From Furcasterigmium furcatum (taxonomy: Eukaryota; Ascomycota; Sordariomycetes; Glomerellales; Plectosphaerellaceae): 64,000 bases of DNA. Both the position numbers and the translations under genes were made by a program. The notes beneath the pieces are model-generated. The model had not been told where the DNA came from, made no database searches, and was given only the letters and a program-made list of their open reading frames with translations. This document shows positions 1 to 12,606 of this stretch, in pieces (the first letter of the stretch is position 1; each line of letters opens with the position of its first letter). The stretch is taken from positions 1,428,961-1,492,960 of the forward strand of contig BCIA01000006.1 of NCBI GenBank assembly GCA_001599815.1, in the 5' to 3' direction.

Positions 1-833
1 TGAGTCGGTCGGCAGTGACAGTCTGGCCATCCAGGAGCGCACGAATTGGGCAGCGTGCTTCCAGGTTTGGGATGTGTCACTCGACACTGCATAGGCGCTA
101 AGGCGGGCTCTCATTGCCCGTCGCCCTGCGAGATCGGTGCGGGCAAAGGTCGTCGTCGAAATTTGGGCGGAGTTGTGGACTCTACGCCCGTACGTCCATT
201 AGCCTTGGACTGCTGATCAACCCTCGACCCCGCCTGCTGGGGGGGTTCGGCCGCTACGATTTGGCTGCGGGAGGCTGGCAGACCCTGGTCCTAGCAGTAA
301 TTGCGACAAAACACCCCCCACACTCCTCGTGTCCAGGGCAGGGTAACGGGCGGGTCGGCAGCCCAGACGAAGTTGGTGCAATAGGCTGGCATGGTTCGCT
401 TGTTGTTGCTTGTTGAGATGGAGGGGTAGGCAGGGCAGGCAGGCAGGCAACCTTGTTGCTGCTCGCCTGGGAACCTCCCTACCGCAGGTAATAAGGGGGC
501 AAAGGATCGGGGGCCAGGCTCTGGACAGGACGCACAACCATCCATGCTCCCGACCCTCCATGCACGCATCTCTTCCTTTATCTTCCCAAGGACCGCCGTG
601 GTGGATGTATCGATCAGTGACCAGATACCATTAGATGCCATCCGATGTCTCTCGCACCAGTTCAGCCTCTTTGGACCGATAACAGCTCGCTTCTTTTCGA
701 CGAGTGGAAGCCCAGGTACGGCACTTCCGCTCACGTCAAGGTCGGCTCCGGTTCGAACCGCGCGGTTACCCCTCCTCTGTCGCGCTTCCTGCGCAACCCG
801 CCGGCCAACTCCACGGCGGCACCAACCCTCAGA
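1..833. other. non-coding upstream region of the Clr5 gene
   Basis: No reading frame here shows a recognisable family or convincing codon use. Short G-rich direct repeats (ggcagg units) lie near 426-450. An in-frame ATG at 645 could extend the downstream gene by 63 residues. It lies in a proline/serine-rich stretch, and the ATG at 834 is a better start for the Clr5 protein. Confidence 0.4.
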
Positions 834-2806
834 ATGGACGTGGCCAGGGTGCCGACGAAAAGGAAAGCCGCCTCAACTGACTCCGAGGATGACGAGTCCG
901 CGGGCATGTTGCCGCAAGCGAAAGCCCGAAAGAGGGTGCCGACCGAGGAATGGGAGGCAAAACGACCCATCATCACCCGGCTGTACCAGGAGGAGAAGCG
1001 GTCGTTGAAGGAGATGATGGAGATCATGGAGAGGGATTACGAGTTCACCGCCACGTAAGTTGACCCCCCGCCCTCCACGGCAAAGCTCCCGTCTCATGTG
1101 AATCCCATCCCAGCGTGAAGATGTACAAGTCGAGGATCTGGAAGTGGGGTCTCGACAAGAAGCTCAAGGGTGACGAGGTGCTGGCGATCCTGCTCCTGAA
1201 GAGGGACCGCGACGCGCTGAACAAGCCCTCCGAGTTCCGCATCCGCGGACAGCTTGTTGACTTTGACAACATCAAGCGATACGTTAAGCGAAACCCATCT
1301 CTGTTGGCCAAGATGCGCGCAGGGCACCTGCCGAACGCGCAGACGACACGAGAGGTCACCTGCAGGACACCGCCGCCGTCCCCCGAGCCAGTTGCAGGAT
1401 TGCTCCTTCCGGCAGAGGTGCAGAACGTCGAGGATGTCCTCAAGCTGTTCCGAAACTATGTCGACGGATCCTTCGCCTCCGGCTCGTGGCAATGCGAGTA
1501 TGACGTCGACTGTATTAACGGGCAGCTGGGGGCTGATGACCGCAGCCACGAGCTCTTTGAGCGCGCCATCGCGAGCTTCGGCCTCGTCAACCGATGCCTG
1601 ATGAAAGGCGACAAGATCAACATCAACAGCGTCCTCGGGCCATGCTTCGAGTCGCTCAAGGAAATCGTTGCCGCCGAGAGTCCCGAGTTCCTGGCAAGAA
1701 CCGTTTGCCTGCTGTGGTACCTCGACCGCCACCACAAGCACGATCTGCTGCGGCTCGTCCTGGACTACCTCGCGGGCTTGGTGCCCATCGTCCTGGGCCA
1801 CCACCACGTGTTGGCCTGCATCTGGCGATGCCTCAGCGTCTCGAAATTCGCCGACTACCACGACCTATCGGTGCGGCTGTACGCGTTCCTGTTGCCAGAG
1901 ATGGAGAAGCGAGCCGGGGCGGCCAACTTCCTCACGCACCTGCTGTACAGCGACTATGTGGACTGCATCCTGTCCAGACAGGGCCCGGAGGAGTGCGAAG
2001 CAGTGCTGGGCCGATACCTGGACCGAGCGGAAGCGACCGGAAGACAGCACCCGTGGCTGGACGAGCTGGCCTTGTCGTACGCGGGGCTCCTTGCGGCATG
2101 CAAAGAAAACCAGGGTCGGCTGGACGAGGCGGTCGAGGTGCTGACGAACCACCTCAACGCCTACGACGTGACGGAGGAGCAAGAGGCGGCGATGCAGGTC
2201 GAGCTGGGCGTCAAATACTACCGGATGGGCAATATATCGGCGGCGATGGGGTCTTTCCAGTCGGCAGCCCGGATCGCGCTGACGACAGGGGCGGACGAGC
2301 GGTTGTCCATGACCGCGCTGACGAACCTGGAGAGCCTGCTGGAGGAGATGGGCGAGCTCGCGAGAGCTGAGCGGCTCAACCAATACCGCAGGGAGCGGCT
2401 CGCGAGATTTGCACAGAGGTCGGCGTGCATCTCGACGAGCGATGACGAGGATAGCGGCAACGCGAGCAGGTTCATCGGCACCCGGGAGGTGGATGACTGT
2501 CCGGAGTGGCTCTGGCAGAGCGAGATAACCGACGTCCGCTCAGGTAGCGGTTGGATCGAGACGGCGCCCGGCGTGTACCCGAGCAAGGTCGAACAAATGC
2601 CCCTCGCATACCAGAGCGTCCCGGTGGCGTGGTCTGAGTATCCCCCTCACACAGCGGCTCCTGGTGTGCTGATCGATGGGGGCATGTCACTGCCGGGGGA
2701 GCTGGCTGTGTTGCCGGCCCATGACGTCCACCCTCTTCTGGACCAAGGCCTGGAGATGCCGCGGCCAGGGACGCTGGACAACTCGACGTTCGTTTTCCGC
2801 CCGTGA
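834..2806 (+). CDS. Clr5-domain protein with TPR-like C-terminal half
   Basis: Two exons, 834-1054 and 1114-2806, joined by a 59-nt GT..AG intron, give 637 aa. Residues about 38-95 form a Clr5 domain: an E-E-W start, a basic helix, and the signature M-Y-K-S-R-I-W-K-W-G spanning the splice junction. This N-terminal domain is found in many fungal proteins and is presumed nuclear. The start of the protein is rich in Lys/Arg and acidic residues. About residues 350-490 (around 2040-2380) are helical with TPR-like spacing. The C-terminal tail is low in recognisable structure. The short Clr5 exon followed by one long exon is common for this family. Function is unknown beyond the family; a regulatory role is inference. 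The start could instead be at 645. Confidence 0.85.
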
Positions 2807-5000
2807 AGAGGCGTTGTTGCTTGCTTGTTTGCTTGGTTGCTTGGTGCGACGAGACGAGACGAGCGAAGAGAAGACTAGACTCAGACAGACCTCCGAGGAT
2901 AGAAGATAGAAATGAGCATCACGAGAATCTGCAGTCGACGAAGAAGGGCCCGATCGTGATCTTTTGTCGTTGCGTGTCCTTTCGGAGGAGTCCAGTGACG
3001 TGGTCGTGGACGGGGACGGGGACGGAGGTTGGGATGAAATGCCGCGGTGCTGGTTCGCACCTTCCTCGTCCGCCGCGGCCTTACCTAAGGTAAGTAAGGC
3101 GAGGAGCGCCCCGGGCAGGAAGGTCAGGTGTACAGGCAGAAGGAGCACTTGACCCGTCCGCTGAGAAGGATGCCGGGTCGCATGAGGTAGGTGCCATTGA
3201 TCGACAAGGGAAGCTGCAGCCACGATAAAACCTCACATCGGGGTGGAAGGAGTAACCGCATGAGGCTGACTTGCGTTGGTGACGGGCAAATCTAAAAACC
3301 TTATTTTCAGTTGTGCATCTCACCTTACCCAGAACCAAGTCCACCGGCCACTCCGTTGATCCGAAGATCAGATCTGGGGGACGACTTGTTGGTTCCCCGT
3401 GTCAGAATTTATCCCGTTACGAGGAGAAATGGATGACTGGGTGCTGAATATGGCAGGTGCACCCGCGCGAGTTTGCTCGGTCGGACCGAATCCTCGGGTC
3501 GCAAATCACGGACTCTTCGGGCCAGTCGAATGGATTACCCGACGGAGAATCAAAGAGCCAACATCACGAGATCAGCGCTGCTTTCCACAGCACTAATACA
3601 GGCCAAGCAAGGCAGGGTTGCCGGCGACGTGTACAAGTCGGGTCGCGGGAGCGCGTGATGCGGCCCCGAGACGGAATTACTAGATGCAACTGGCGCGGCT
3701 TCTGCATGCCGTGTCGACAAGCACTTCTTGGCTGCCATCGATCATGCCTCGGCATCTAGGAGATGTGCCTCACTCGGGGCATCACCAGGTTGATTGGCCG
3801 ATTGGCCTGCATCCTAGGCCGTGCTGCGACATGAAGTCGTGCGGCTCTGCAATGGCGGCGTGTCGACCTGCTAGCCGACGTTGGAGACACTTTGACCATC
3901 CCCATCCATCTCGATAGAAAACGGCCCCCAGAGGACCATTGTTCTTCCTCTTCCGGAACTTCTCTCTTTTGGCTGAAGGCGTCCCCAGCCAATGGCCTCG
4001 ACAGCCCATGCATCGTGCTTGCAGCCGCAGACTCGATACGACAGTGGCAACAAAGGGCTGAAATGGAGAGCAGACGACGGACCAGCCCTCGATGCGGGGG
4101 CGGGACGCCAGACTTTTTCGCGGGGAGGGCGTCAGTGCCATCGGTGACCCCATTACACGTTCGGCAGGCCAGCTCACAAACAGACAAAGCCATGACGGCA
4201 TACGATCCCGCTTGTGGGACAAGCGCTGGGCTGCGGTTTGCCCAAGGCCGCAAAATGACAAGAAGGATTGTCGGCACAAGCGGATCAGCTCTCCCAGCAA
4301 ACTGATATTACTCCGTGGTCCTCCTTCGAGAAACCACCCCCTGCCGGGCTCACGCCTCATGTTCTCCCAGAGATCTTGCCTCGCGGTATTAGGAGAAGCG
4401 AATGAATGGTAATGGCAGCAATTGATCACGAGATCTATTCAGCGACACTCACCTCTGTCGGGCGACATCGATGCGTGATGCTCAGAACCCCAAGAACCGC
4501 TGACCAATTAGATCCAGCTGTCTTCCCACTGGGAGGTGTCAATGGCCAGGAGCATCATGTAACGTATTATCGGCGGGGACTTGATTCTGGGCCAAGCTCA
4601 ATAATGCGATACTTGAATCTAAGGAGCAGAATAGTGGAGGCGGTGTGTACTTTGCTATGTCTGACTAAGTATCCTTCTCCTCGGTGTCGCGACTCCACTG
4701 ACCAATGTCACTTTTACTCTCCTCGACTCCATCATCTTGTCTCACCCATCTGGCCCCTCTGAGATCCCAAGGCCATTTGTTGAGCCGCGGGGCACTGTGG
4801 GTGGGTGTAAGACCCGGCAAATTACGGGAGGAGAGATTGAGCCGGCCATTCATGTCACGATTGAGCCTCGTCAGGGAACACTAGCTGTCTATCAAGGCGC
4901 TGAGGGTACTCGCATTAGTCCTAGGGGAGGAGGTGGCGGAACCCGACTCGACTTCAGGTTCCTTCCTCTCGTTCTAGCAGCCTCATCGAAGGCTTGCTTA
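2807..5000. other. intergenic region, no supportable gene
   Basis: Open frames on both strands lack family signatures and overlap each other, as in non-coding DNA. A 15-base palindrome, cttacctaaggtaag, sits at 3080-3094, about 275 bases past the Clr5 stop. It may lie in a 3' UTR. Nothing else was recognised. Confidence 0.5.
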
Positions 5001-6222
5001 GGCACGCCCTCGTGGCCACTGGCGCTAGCTAACTCAACTTTATTCTTTTCATCATCACCCGCCATCATCCGCCGACGTATTCTTCCTCTTGTCACAGTCT
5101 CCCTGCTATCCGCCGTCCCAATCTCCAACAGTACCCACGGACGGGCTATTCCGGGGGTCGTTGTCCGAGGTCTTCCCAGCGATCGAATTGATCGCGGCGC
5201 CCTTTTCGGGGTTCCGGCGCCGCGCCGTTCCACCAAACGACAGGTCTCGTCAGCATTCCTCCCGCACATTCATCTCTCGCCTCGCCACAGACAACCGTCG
5301 AGAAGAGAGCCAGCTCCTCTGGCCTCTCTTTCCGTGTATTCGACGACATCTAGCCCTCCGATTGCCCTCCTCCCCCGGCGTTAACCCCGACCAGGCCGTC
5401 CCTTGCTCGCCGGACCCTCAAACAGCAGAGTCTAGCCCGGTCTGCCATTTCCCTACGACTCACCTCCTCGTTTCCCGGTTTGGAAACCCGACCATCCCTC
5501 CCCACGCAACTGGCACGCATCGACACGGTCGTGCCCCTCCGTCCGTCAAGAATTCTGCCTGTCCCGACAACCATCCCAGCCCTGCCTGTCATCCCTCAAT
5601 TGGTCTGGCCTGGCCACGACGTTGCACCGCTGCACAGCCCGCGTCCCGTGAGCCATCGACCAACGGCGCAAGCTGCAAGCTGCAACACGTTACTCACCAC
5701 GCCTTCCATGTCCTCGTCATAGGAGCAGACCGACAGACAGAAAGACAGACAGACTCCCGACGCGTTCGCCTCCCGTCCATCCTGTCTCTCTTGACCGTCC
5801 CAATCGCGCCCTGCGTTTGTCGAGCGACCCCCCCGCCTTCAATCTTCAGCTGCTCTCCCTGTCATCACCGAAGGCCTCAGAGGACTGCTGTCCCCGACGA
5901 CATTGTCCTTGACGACTCGAAGGTCCAGGTGCATTCGGTGGGTGCGACAATGCCCTTTGCTTCTGCCTTTTGACCCTCACATGCTGGGTGCATGGACTGA
6001 CCCTCGAACGTTTGTCGCCTCAAAACAGCTGCCCATTGAGCTTCGACGGCGCCCGAGCCTCAGCCCCTTGTCACGAGTCGAGTCGCGCCCTTGCCCCCCG
6101 TTCCCGAATCTCCTCCGATCAAGGACCTCACCCGCTGGTCCCATCTTTCTGCGCAATTCTAAATCCAGCAACGCAGAGTTGTGGAAAACACACCTCTTGA
6201 AACACCCTTTGAGAGGAAAACA
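5001..6222 (+). promoter_or_regulatory. long pyrimidine-rich leader/promoter of the kinase gene, with short upstream ORFs
   Basis: From about 5040 the plus strand is strongly C/T-rich with few ATGs, as in long 5' leaders of fungal signalling genes. Short upstream ORFs are visible, including an 8-codon one (including the stop) at 5950-5973 and ATGs at 5981 and 5992. The transcript start cannot be fixed from sequence. Long frames here have no family match and run through repetitive Ser/Pro/Arg composition, so they are not called as genes. Confidence 0.45.
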
Positions 6223-8324
6223 ATGTCCAGCGGCCCTACTCACTCTCTGCCCTTTCGTCGAACCGAACAAGATCCGGGTGCTCAAGGCACCCCGGACGCC
6301 CACGCGGATCGCATCGCACTCAATTATCACAATGCAGCACAGAACATCGACATCCCAGCTTCTTTCTCCTCGAACCCCCAGATACACTTCAGCACCGACT
6401 CAATAACCTTGCCAGCCGGTGCTGCAAGCGACTTAAAAAAGACCGAACCCTCCTCCACCCTGGGCCAGAGAGGTCCTTCACCCTCCAGCACCCTCCGAAT
6501 CCAAACCGACGTCGATCCCACTTCTCCCACAAGAACGGACTCCTTCGGCCGTAGCCAGAGCTTGAAGCACAAAAACTCCTCCTCCAGCCTCAAGCCCGTG
6601 TCGCGAACGCCCAGCTTTAAGAGAAGCATTGCGACAGCACTCGGGTCGGCCTCGACACCCGGCTCCTGCGTACCGAGTCCCGTCATTTCTGCGCTGGGCG
6701 ACGTCACGCCGTTGCCCTCACCACTACTGACGGGAGATTCCCCCGGGCCCTGGAAGCGATTCGCCGCCCGGCGTCCTTCGCGAGACCAGATGGTCGACCC
6801 AACCCCCGACTCCGTCCTTGTATCCGCATCGGGAGAATCGATAGCTGCTGCCCTCGCAAATGCTTCAAAACGCAAACAGTATGCCGCACTCGGGCCCGAC
6901 GGCTCGGAAGCTAAGAAAGACCCCCAGGCCGCCAACCACGGTCGTAACAGGAGCATAAGCGAATATGTGCCCGACCCAAAGGGCGTGCCCAAGAGGCAAA
7001 TCACAGTATCGGGCTCACATACATCTGCAGAAACCGGGCAGGATCACGAACCGCAGCTGCGCCGGGAAGTAAACCTGGCCGAGTCGAGAGGTCTCGCGCC
7101 TGGTGGAGCAAAGCCTCCAACGCCACCCCCGAGCGATTCATCCAAACATTCCCTGGAAGTCTCGCGGGAGAACAAGTCCCAGGACACCGCCGAGTACTTC
7201 AAAGCCTATGGTAGATTTGACGGCAAGAAGAGGAGATGGCGGGCTGTCAAATTCCTTGGCCAGGGCACGTTCAGTCGGGTCATGTTGGCTACGAGCCAAA
7301 AGCAGACCGGCAACGACGACTCGGCCATTGCAGAGGAGGGCAGCCTGACTCCGAACGCGGAGAATGCCCAGAAGCTGCGGAGGACCCTAGTTGCAGTCAA
7401 GATATGCGAGCATGGGCCCCGCGGGGGTGCCAGCGAGGAACGCATCGAGATGAGCCTCAAGCGTGAGCTCGAGATCATGCAGAGCATCAACCACCCGTCG
7501 CTGGTGCAGTTGAAAGCATGGAGCATAGAGCCGACGCGGGCTATCCTGATCATGAGCTACTGTGTCGGCGGAGACTTGTTCGACGTCGCCACGCAACATC
7601 GTGAGCTGCTTAAGCCTGCCCTGCTCAGAAGGATTTTTGCCGAGCTGGTCGGCGCGGTTGGGTATCTGCACGAGCGGCGAATATGCCACCGCGATATCAA
7701 GCTTGAGAGTGAGTGCCCCCTCCCACTGCCAAGTTTCGTTTTTGCTGACCCTGTCCAGACGTTCTCGTAAACCTCGCACCAGACGAGCTCTCTGACCCCT
7801 CGGTCGACTGGACCACGTATCCGAACTCGGTCATCACACTCACCGATCTGGGCCTGAGCCGACGCATCGCCGACGACGAGAAGCTCGAGACGCGCTGCGG
7901 ATCAGAAGACTACGCCGCCCCAGAAGTCATCATGGGCCTTCCCTACGACGGCCGTGCGACCGATGCCTGGAGCCTCGGCGTGTTGCTGTACGCGCTCCTC
8001 GAGTCGCGCCTCCCCTTCGACCCGCCTCCGAACACGGGCGCGGACAACCACCGCATGCGCAGCCGGACGAGCCACCGCATCGCGCGCGTCGAGTGGTGCT
8101 GGATCGATTACGCCGGCGACGACGGCAAGCACGACGGCAGCATCGCCAAGTTCGAGGAGAAGGGACTCCTCGGCGCCATGGAGATCACCGAGAACCTGAT
8201 CTCTCGGGCCCGCTCCCGATGGACCCTCAAGCAGGTCGCGGAGAACGATTGGGTGAAGAACGCGATCCCGATCGAAGGTGGGATCCGTTTCAGAGAAGAG
8301 GCCGAGGCTGAGGAAGTTGTGTGA
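6223..8324 (+). CDS. serine/threonine protein kinase (Prr1/Npr-Hal-like)
   Basis: Exons 6223-7708 and 7759-8324 (50-nt intron) give 683 aa. The first 320 or so residues are Ser/Pro/Thr-rich and probably disordered. The kinase domain follows. It has a glycine loop L-G-Q-G-T-F-S near residue 346 and a V-A-V-K segment after an inserted acidic loop. The catalytic loop H-R-D-I-K-L-E-N has Asp491 and spans the splice site. T-D-L-G replaces DFG, and there is an A-P-E motif. The domain ends close to the C terminus. A long N-terminal region with a C-terminal kinase resembles yeast Prr1 and the nutrient-regulatory Npr/Hal kinases; that placement is tentative. The ATG at 6223 is chosen because upstream frame-mates have no ATG before the pyrimidine-rich leader. 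The leader suggests translational control (inference). Confidence 0.85.
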
Positions 8325-9184
8325 GTGGTATGCGCGCGCGGGACATCTACACGGCCGCATCCACGGCGTGAATGATATGTGACATGTACCATAGGCGCCC
8401 ACTTACTGCGCCTGGCAACGACGTACGACTTGGTAGAGACAATTGGGGACCGGATGATGGCGCACTCGTTTGGGTTGGGTTTGACGGGCAAGGCTAGCTG
8501 ACGGCTTGCCAGGGTGGTTTTTGGATTTCTCTTTCGAGCAACGGATAGGATCAGCATGTTCGTTATATACCATATCATATCTTTGAGTGAGATTTATGGA
8601 CGCTTCAGGGCTACGGCGTTTATTGCTGGGCGTCACGTTGGCGTTGGGGCTGGGTTGGGAAAATAGAGCAGGGCTGTTTGTCCTGTGTTTTTGTTCGGTC
8701 AGGGGTTCAGGTCAACATGACGTTGTATCCGCGTATCAACGATAGATGTCATATTATTGATGTGACCCTCATATGAAGAGCCCAATAGCTCCATGGGATT
8801 CAATAGTCTCACATGTTATGAAATGGTGATGTTGATGATGATCTCCCAGTTCGCCCGCGAACGGCGGCAGAACCGTGGCCAGCGAATCCACGACAACGAC
8901 ACTTCCCCAGAGCAACCTCCGCGAACTGCTGGACCGATTGCAGTGAATTTAGCAAGCTAGAGCTTTTCGTTAGCGAATTGTCAGTTATTTTTGTAGCGTG
9001 AGCCAATACTACGCTTGGTGGTTCATGGGCCCTGTCCGGGTCACGTACAACACCAGTCATGACATCAACGACTTGCCCACCTTGTGCACCGTTGCAGCCA
9101 TGCGTCAACGGCAAACAACTGGCGGTGTATTTTGAAATTAGTATCATGGATCACATTCAACTCCGGTAATGTTGCAGCTGAGAA
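8325..9184. other. intergenic region between kinase and MFS transporter genes
   Basis: AT-richer than the flanking exons. It should hold the kinase 3' UTR and the MFS promoter. No gene or clear motif was seen. Confidence 0.5.
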
Positions 9185-11094
9185 ATGTCTCGACTGCAAA
9201 CCCAGGCCTCGACCCAGAGACGCCTCGCAGGTCCTGTTACCGAAACGATGTCTTCCGCCGACGTTGACAAAGCACATGTTGAGATGGCGAGTCCCCCAAA
9301 TGTCGACTCGGAGAGATCCCCAGCACTTGATGGGGACCTCTCCGGGCTCGAGGGGCTGACCCTCTACGAGAAAAAATGCGTACTGGTCAACCGCGAGATC
9401 GACGCCCAGGGCATGGGAAAGTACCAATGGTATATCTGGGGCCTCTGCGGCTTCGGTTACATGCTGGACCTGCTCTGGGCGCAGGCATTCAGCCTGGCCC
9501 TCAGTCCGCTCCAGCAGGAGCTGGGGTTTGGGAACGGCGCGTCTGGCAATATCGGCACGAGCTTCAATGCTGGCATGACAGCCGGTGCGTTTGTCTGGGG
9601 TCTCCTAGCTGATATTATTGGTACGAATGCTCCTCCTTGAACATGACATGGGCTGTCCTTGACTGACGATAGTGTAGGCCGTCGTTGGGCCTTCAATCTG
9701 ACGTGCCTGATCGCTTCCGTCTTCGGCCTCGGTCTTGGTGCTGCGAACAATTACAACACGTTCCTGGTCTTGACGGCATTTGTTGGTGTTGGTATTGGAG
9801 GCAATATCCCGATCGATACGACTATTACCCTCGAGTTCATCCCACAGGTTGGTATCGCTTCCGGGTCCTTCTCATCCATCACTGACAATCATCAAGAACA
9901 AACGCTTTCTTCTAGCCTGCCTGTCCATCTTTCAGCCCATCGGTGTCGTCCTCTGCAGCGCTATCGCATATGGGCTCATCCCGGCCTACTCATGCTCGCC
10001 CAACTTCTCCGAGACTGAGCCCCTCCCATCTTGTAACGATGTATCCGCTGGGGCCGAATGCTGCACACGATCCTCGAATAGGGGCTGGCGCTATCTCCTA
10101 TTTGCCATCGGTGGAGTGACTCTCTTCGTCTTCGTCCTACGATTCTTCGTTTTTCGGTTCCGGGAGACTCCCAAGTTCCTCATCTACCGTGGACGGGATG
10201 CCAAGGCTATAGAGACGCTGCAGTACATGGCCAGGGTCAACAAGCGCGAGTGCCGTCTCACACTTGAGGTGCTCGAATCCCTGGAGAGCGACGGGAGTTC
10301 CGTTGGGAGCGTGGATGAGACACGGCCAGTCCTGGGCGATGGCACGGAGCAAAGGCAGCTCCGTTGGACTGAGAAGGCCAACATCGACCGGGCAAGATAC
10401 AAAATGATGTTCTCCAGCTGGCGGATGACGCGCCTGACGCTCCTCGTCTGGATCACGTACGCCATGGACTACTTCGCATTCACCGTCGCAGGTACCTAAT
10501 CATTCCCTCCGCGTCCGTCATGATTTCGACTGACATCTCCGAGGCTTCTATCTCCCCCGTATCCTAGCCCTCAAGAACGGGTCGCTCTCCGTCAGTCTCA
10601 CCTCCACATATCTGGCGTACATCTACACCTACGCCCCAGGCATCGTCGGCGTCCTCCTCGGCGCGTTCATGTACCACATCCCCATGCTCGGGCGCAAGCT
10701 CACGCTCATGATCTCCGCCGCCCTGATGGGTTCGTCGATCTTCCTCCTCTCCGTCGTCGACAGCCGCGCCAAGAACGAGGGGTTATTCACCATGGAGTAC
10801 TTCTTCCAGTCCATGTTCAACGCCGTGTTGTATGGCTGGACTCCCGAGGCGTTCCCCGCGCCTGTTCGGGGGACGGCGTGCGGCGTGGCGGGGTTCTGGG
10901 GGAGGTTGTTCGGGGTTGTTAGCCCTTTGATCGCGCAGCATCTGTATGGGCGGACTGATGGGGAGAATGGGGAAGGGGATGTCAACTCTGTGTTGTATCT
11001 TGCTGGTGGGGTGATGCTTGGATGTGTGGTGAGCACGGCGCTGCTGCCGAACGACATGATGGAAACCAAAGAGGAGCGGTTGTACAATGATTAG
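9185..11094 (+). CDS. MFS transporter, SV2-like/sugar-transporter-type
   Basis: Four exons, 9185-9620, 9678-9847, 9897-10491 and 10544-11094, give 583 aa; introns are 49-57 nt. The protein has a hydrophilic N terminus of about 75 residues, then roughly 12 membrane segments. The segment after TM2 contains a G-R-R-W basic turn, TM3-4 carries a G-I-G-G-N-I-P-I stretch, and a large central loop follows TM6. F-L-L-A-C-L-S-I-F-Q-P-I-G matches fungal SV2-related transporters (family knowledge). The late segment Y-G-W-T-P-E-A-F-P-x-P-V-R-G-T is the conserved MFS signature near TM10. It is expected at the plasma membrane; the substrate cannot be told. The alternative start ATG 9248 would shorten the tail by 21 residues. 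Intron 2 has a weak gttggt donor. Confidence 0.85.
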
Positions 11095-11333
11095 AGACCA
11101 ATCAGGATGACCTCTTTCTGAACTGGGTTGATTTGAGAGACCGGTGAATAGACTGCCAGCAGTTCTGATGAGCACCCATCTAGACGGCAATATCCCGAGC
11201 CCGCCACCTATTTCGCAACCCTTCTCACAGAATAGGTACCATGCAACATTTTTGATAATCATACAGAAGTAGGATTGTGCTAAACCTGTCTTTGACACAC
11301 GACTGACCCTTTCAGTTAGGGAGGTGAGAGAGG

Positions 11334-12606
11334 TCACCTGCGACGGGACCCATCGCCCCCTTCATCCAGATTCACCTCCCACTGCCTCTCCACGGTGATT
11401 CTATCCGGCTTGGCCTCCTTCGCACACCTGGCGGCCGTCACAGGGTCGGAGGTGACCTGGGTGTCCCTGATGGGCATGACAGGCTGCAGCTGAATCTCCG
11501 AGGAATCATCCTGCAGCTCCTCGAACTCGCGCGTCTGGCTGCGTTTGCTGCCCTTGTGGAACTCGTCCGTATTGTTGAGGGCGTAGCTCGACCCCTTTTG
11601 GGACGAGCCGAACGCCTTGCCGAACAGAGGCCGCAGGAATGGGACGCACGCGAGCGCCAAGGCGACAGAGGGCTCTAGGCCAGAGAACAGGGTCGCGACG
11701 ACACCGCTGTGCGTCATATTGGCGAACTGGAGATTGGGGAGGGTGGCCTGGCGGTAGATCGTGATGGCGCAGGTGGCGAAGCCGATGCTGAACATGCCGA
11801 TGATGACCATCTTCTTTCGCAGGGGCATCTGCAGCTTGTAGAGGACGGGCAGGGGTATCGCGAGCATGACGACCTCGACGATGATATTGATGATTCCAAG
11901 CGCCATGTAATACATGGGCTGGTTGCCACACTTGCCGCCCGGGATGGTCTGGTCCCAGTTCATGGCGAAGGGACGGCAGACGAGGATGCCGCCCAGGATG
12001 CCGCCGATGTTCCAGAGGACGATGAAGAGCCCGAGAATCTGGCAGGGAAGGATGACACGGCGGACGGGGAAGATGCTCATGTACATCACCAGGACGGAGA
12101 GTTTGGTGAAGCAGGTTGTTGCGTTCCAGAGAAGGGCGAAGACCATTATGCACTGGGGATGTCCGTTAACTCTGTCGTCGCGTTCAGAGGGGACAAAGGT
12201 TCGAGAATAGGGGCTCCGTACCTTGAAGAAAACGGTCAGAACATCGGGACCAAAGCGCATGGCGATGTCCTGCACATGAAATCCAAATCCCCCGTGTGCC
12301 ACCATCACATACACGTCGGCGTGCAGTGCTGTGTTAAAGAACTGGATGGTTCGTCAGTCAAGCGTTTCTGCACCAACCAGCCCCCGCGCCCAGAAACCCG
12401 AAATCGCATACCAAGGCAGCCAGGATGCAGGCGTCGCTCGCATTGAACTTCTTGCTCGACTTGGCCTTGCCTATGAACCTGAGAGCGACCATGGAGGTGG
12501 CGATGAAGATGCAGAACGTCGAGGCACCGATCAATGCGGTTTGCTTGCTGTTTTCGATGGGAATTGGAGACTCGAAGGTCGTGGACATTCCCTCGGGTAC
12601 CGACAT
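11334..12606 (-). CDS. fungal rhodopsin-fold integral membrane protein (SAT4-like)
   Basis: Exons (minus strand) 12606-12412, 12341-12222 and 12152-11334, with 70- and 69-nt introns, give 377 aa. Seven hydrophobic segments are followed by a cytosolic tail of about 100 charged residues. Family features are the K-L-S-V-L-V-M-Y-M-S-I-F-P segment in TM3, the C-G-N extracellular cysteine region, and the D/E-rich loop before TM1. These match the fungal rhodopsin-domain (SAT4/CFEM-GPCR-like) family, whose members sit in the plasma membrane and are mostly uncharacterised. The family's N-terminal CFEM cysteine module is absent here. The start at 12606 precedes TM1 by about 20 residues; the frame is open further upstream but shows no coding character. 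Function beyond membrane protein is unknown. Confidence 0.82.

Noticed and set aside
3756..4429. Overlapping minus-strand frames in the 3.7-4.4 kb intergenic region
   Set aside because: Two frames overlap on the same strand with unlike, low-order sequences and no splice pattern or family signature.
5089..5973. 294-codon frame in the kinase leader
   Set aside because: It begins without a proper ATG, is made of Ser/Pro/Arg repeats from C/T-rich DNA, and fits an untranslated leader better.
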